Origin: Tritrichomonas musculus
Taxonomy: Eukaryota; Parabasalia; Tritrichomonadida; Tritrichomonadidae
Assembly: GCA_039105265.1 (NCBI GenBank)
Contig: JAPFFF010000038.1
Location: 124,001-188,000 of the forward strand
DNA: 64,000 nt
Direction: 5' to 3'
Below the pieces are notes generated by a model that ran no database searches, was not told the origin of the DNA, and was given only the letters and a program-made list of their open reading frames with translations. Position numbers and translations under genes: made by a program. Numbering within the stretch: the stretch's first letter is position 1; each line of letters begins with the position of its first letter. Below are positions 63,249-64,000 of the stretch, piece after piece.

Positions 63249-64000
63249 CCAAGCAGCATCGATTCTCTTCCAAGCAGCATCGATTCTCTTCCAAACAACA
63301 ACGATTCTCTTCCAAACAACAACGATTCTCTTCCAAACAACAACGATTCTCTTCCAAGCAGCATCGATTCTCTTCCAAGCAGCATCGATTATCTCCCAAA
63401 CAACAACGATTCTCTTCCAAACAACAACGATTCTCTTCCAAACAACAACGATTCTCTTCCAAACAACAACGATTCTCTTCCAAACAACAACGATTCTCTT
63501 CCAAGCAGCATCGATTCTCTTCCAAGCAGCATCGATTCTCTTCCAAACAACAACGATTCTCTTCCAAACAACAACGATTCTCTTCCAAACAACAACGATT
63601 CTCTTCCAAGCAGCATCGATTCTCTTCCAAACAACAACGATTCTCTTCCAAACAACAACGATTCTCTTCCAAACAACAACGATTCTCTTCCAAGCAGCAT
63701 CGATTCTCTTCCAAGCAGCATCGATTATCTCCCAAACAACAACGATTCTCTTCCAAGCAGCATCGATTCTCTTCCAAACAACAACGATTCTCTTCCAAGC
63801 AGCATCGATTCTCTTCCAAGCAGCATCGATTCTCTTCCAAACAACAACGATTCTCTTCCAAGCAGCATCGATTATCTCCCAAACAACAACGATTCTCTTC
63901 CAAGCAGCATCGATTCTCTTCCAAACAACAACGATTCTCTTCCAAACAACAACGATTCTCTTCCAAACAACAACGATTCTCTTCCAAACAACAACGATTC

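Larger units (their letters stand above)
1..64000. repeat. 21-bp satellite array filling the window (about 3,050 units)
   Basis: Every base belongs to a 21-base tandem unit made of a variable half (CCAAACAACAA in unit A, CCAAGCAGCAT in unit B) and a nearly constant half (CGATTCTCTT). Unit A is 8/21 G+C with a single G on the plus strand; unit B is 10/21 with three. The plus strand is therefore strongly C-over-G biased throughout. Unit B carries the palindrome ATCGAT and unit A does not. Every unit keeps one CpG except for the rare CAAAGATT form. About 155 units (B') have CGATTATCTC instead of the normal constant half. Unit length is almost perfectly conserved: only four spots depart from 21 bases. 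Both window edges lie inside the array. The repeat matches no family I can name. A eukaryotic heterochromatic satellite is the natural reading; the species and chromosomal position cannot be inferred. Confidence 0.99.
56362..64000. repeat. Block 10: last block, cut by the right edge (7,639 bp seen)
   Basis: The left part (56543-60403) has an unusual arrangement: short modules, then one of 65 units (57089-58450) and one of 93 units (58454-60403). From 60407 on, the order is that of block 7: 60407-60697, 60848-61201, 61205-61873, 61877-63385, 63389-63721. The private AAACGACAAC unit at 61218 is shared with block 7. The window ends in the first tail module. Confidence 0.86.

Noticed and set aside
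38173-63987. Minus-strand open frame of 8,604 codons reading the heptad CLEENRC (and similar ones at 20749-38157 and 9726-20780)
   Set aside because: A stop-free 21-base unit is open in frame for ever. The start is a TTG inside the repeat, there is no non-repeat domain, the irregular spots shift the frame, and all other frames are also long and heptad-periodic.
1-64000. CRISPR array
   Set aside because: There are no spacers: repeats are directly adjacent with no unique sequence between them, and no cas genes.
1-64000. Telomeric repeat
   Set aside because: The unit is 21 bases and lacks a T/G-rich telomere motif. The G-poor plus strand and the nested block structure fit a satellite better.
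1-64000. Transposon or retroelement inside the array
   Set aside because: No stretch of even one unit length departs from the satellite, so there is no place for an insertion.
1-64000. Heat-shock elements from the TTCTCTTCC motif
   Set aside because: The TTC triplets are direct repeats spaced by 2 bases, not the alternating TTC/GAA inverted arrangement that HSF needs.
1-64000. Splice sites, promoters or terminators
   Set aside because: Any match would be repeated hundreds of times as part of the unit. Nothing distinguishes one place as a signal.
1-64000. Naming the species or a known satellite family
   Set aside because: I do not recognise the 21-base unit, and nothing else in the window carries taxonomic information.

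Overview
The whole 64,000-base window is one uninterrupted tandem array of a 21-base satellite unit, about 3,050 copies. I see no unique-sequence base, no credible gene, no RNA gene and no transposon, and neither edge of the array lies inside the window. Arrays of this length and purity are a eukaryotic trait (centromeric, pericentromeric, subtelomeric or sex-chromosome heterochromatin). The sequence does not say which eukaryote or which chromosomal site.

Each unit has a nearly constant half, CGATTCTCTT, and a variable half, of which two forms dominate: CCAAACAACAA (unit A) and CCAAGCAGCAT (unit B). They differ at three linked sites spaced exactly 3 bases apart. A third type, B', is a B unit whose constant half reads CGATTATCTC. 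It occurs about 155 times, nearly always directly before an A unit. Rarer marked units (AAGTAG, CCATGCAG, CAAAGATT, TCTCTCCC, CTCCTAAA, TTCTAAAC) recur in fixed contexts. The order of A, B and B' units works as a barcode for tracing duplications.

Read this way, the window has nested repeats: the 21-bp unit; an 11- to 12-unit phrase in plus-strand order BBABAAABAAA (231 or 252 bp); modules bounded by B' units; and long blocks of about 2.6 to 9.3 kb, each opened by a B' unit reading CTCCTAAA. Ten such openings occur, at 522, 4169, 11790, 18384, 24841, 30973, 40318, 47605, 53716 and 56362. I name the intervals block 0 (1-521) to block 10 (56362 to the right edge). Blocks 3, 4, 5, 7, 8 and the right half of 10 share one module set. 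Blocks 2 and 6 share another. Block 1 and block 9 are short and share tail modules with 2 and 6. Block 5 joins a block-2/6 head to a block-3 tail.

Block length differences can be accounted for in whole units plus four small irregular spots (2011-2040, 10027, 10614, 20798). This supports growth by unequal exchange of long segments, with short conversion-like replacements on top. The long open frames, up to thousands of codons on both strands, follow from 21 being a multiple of 3 and from a stop-free consensus. I do not annotate them as genes.
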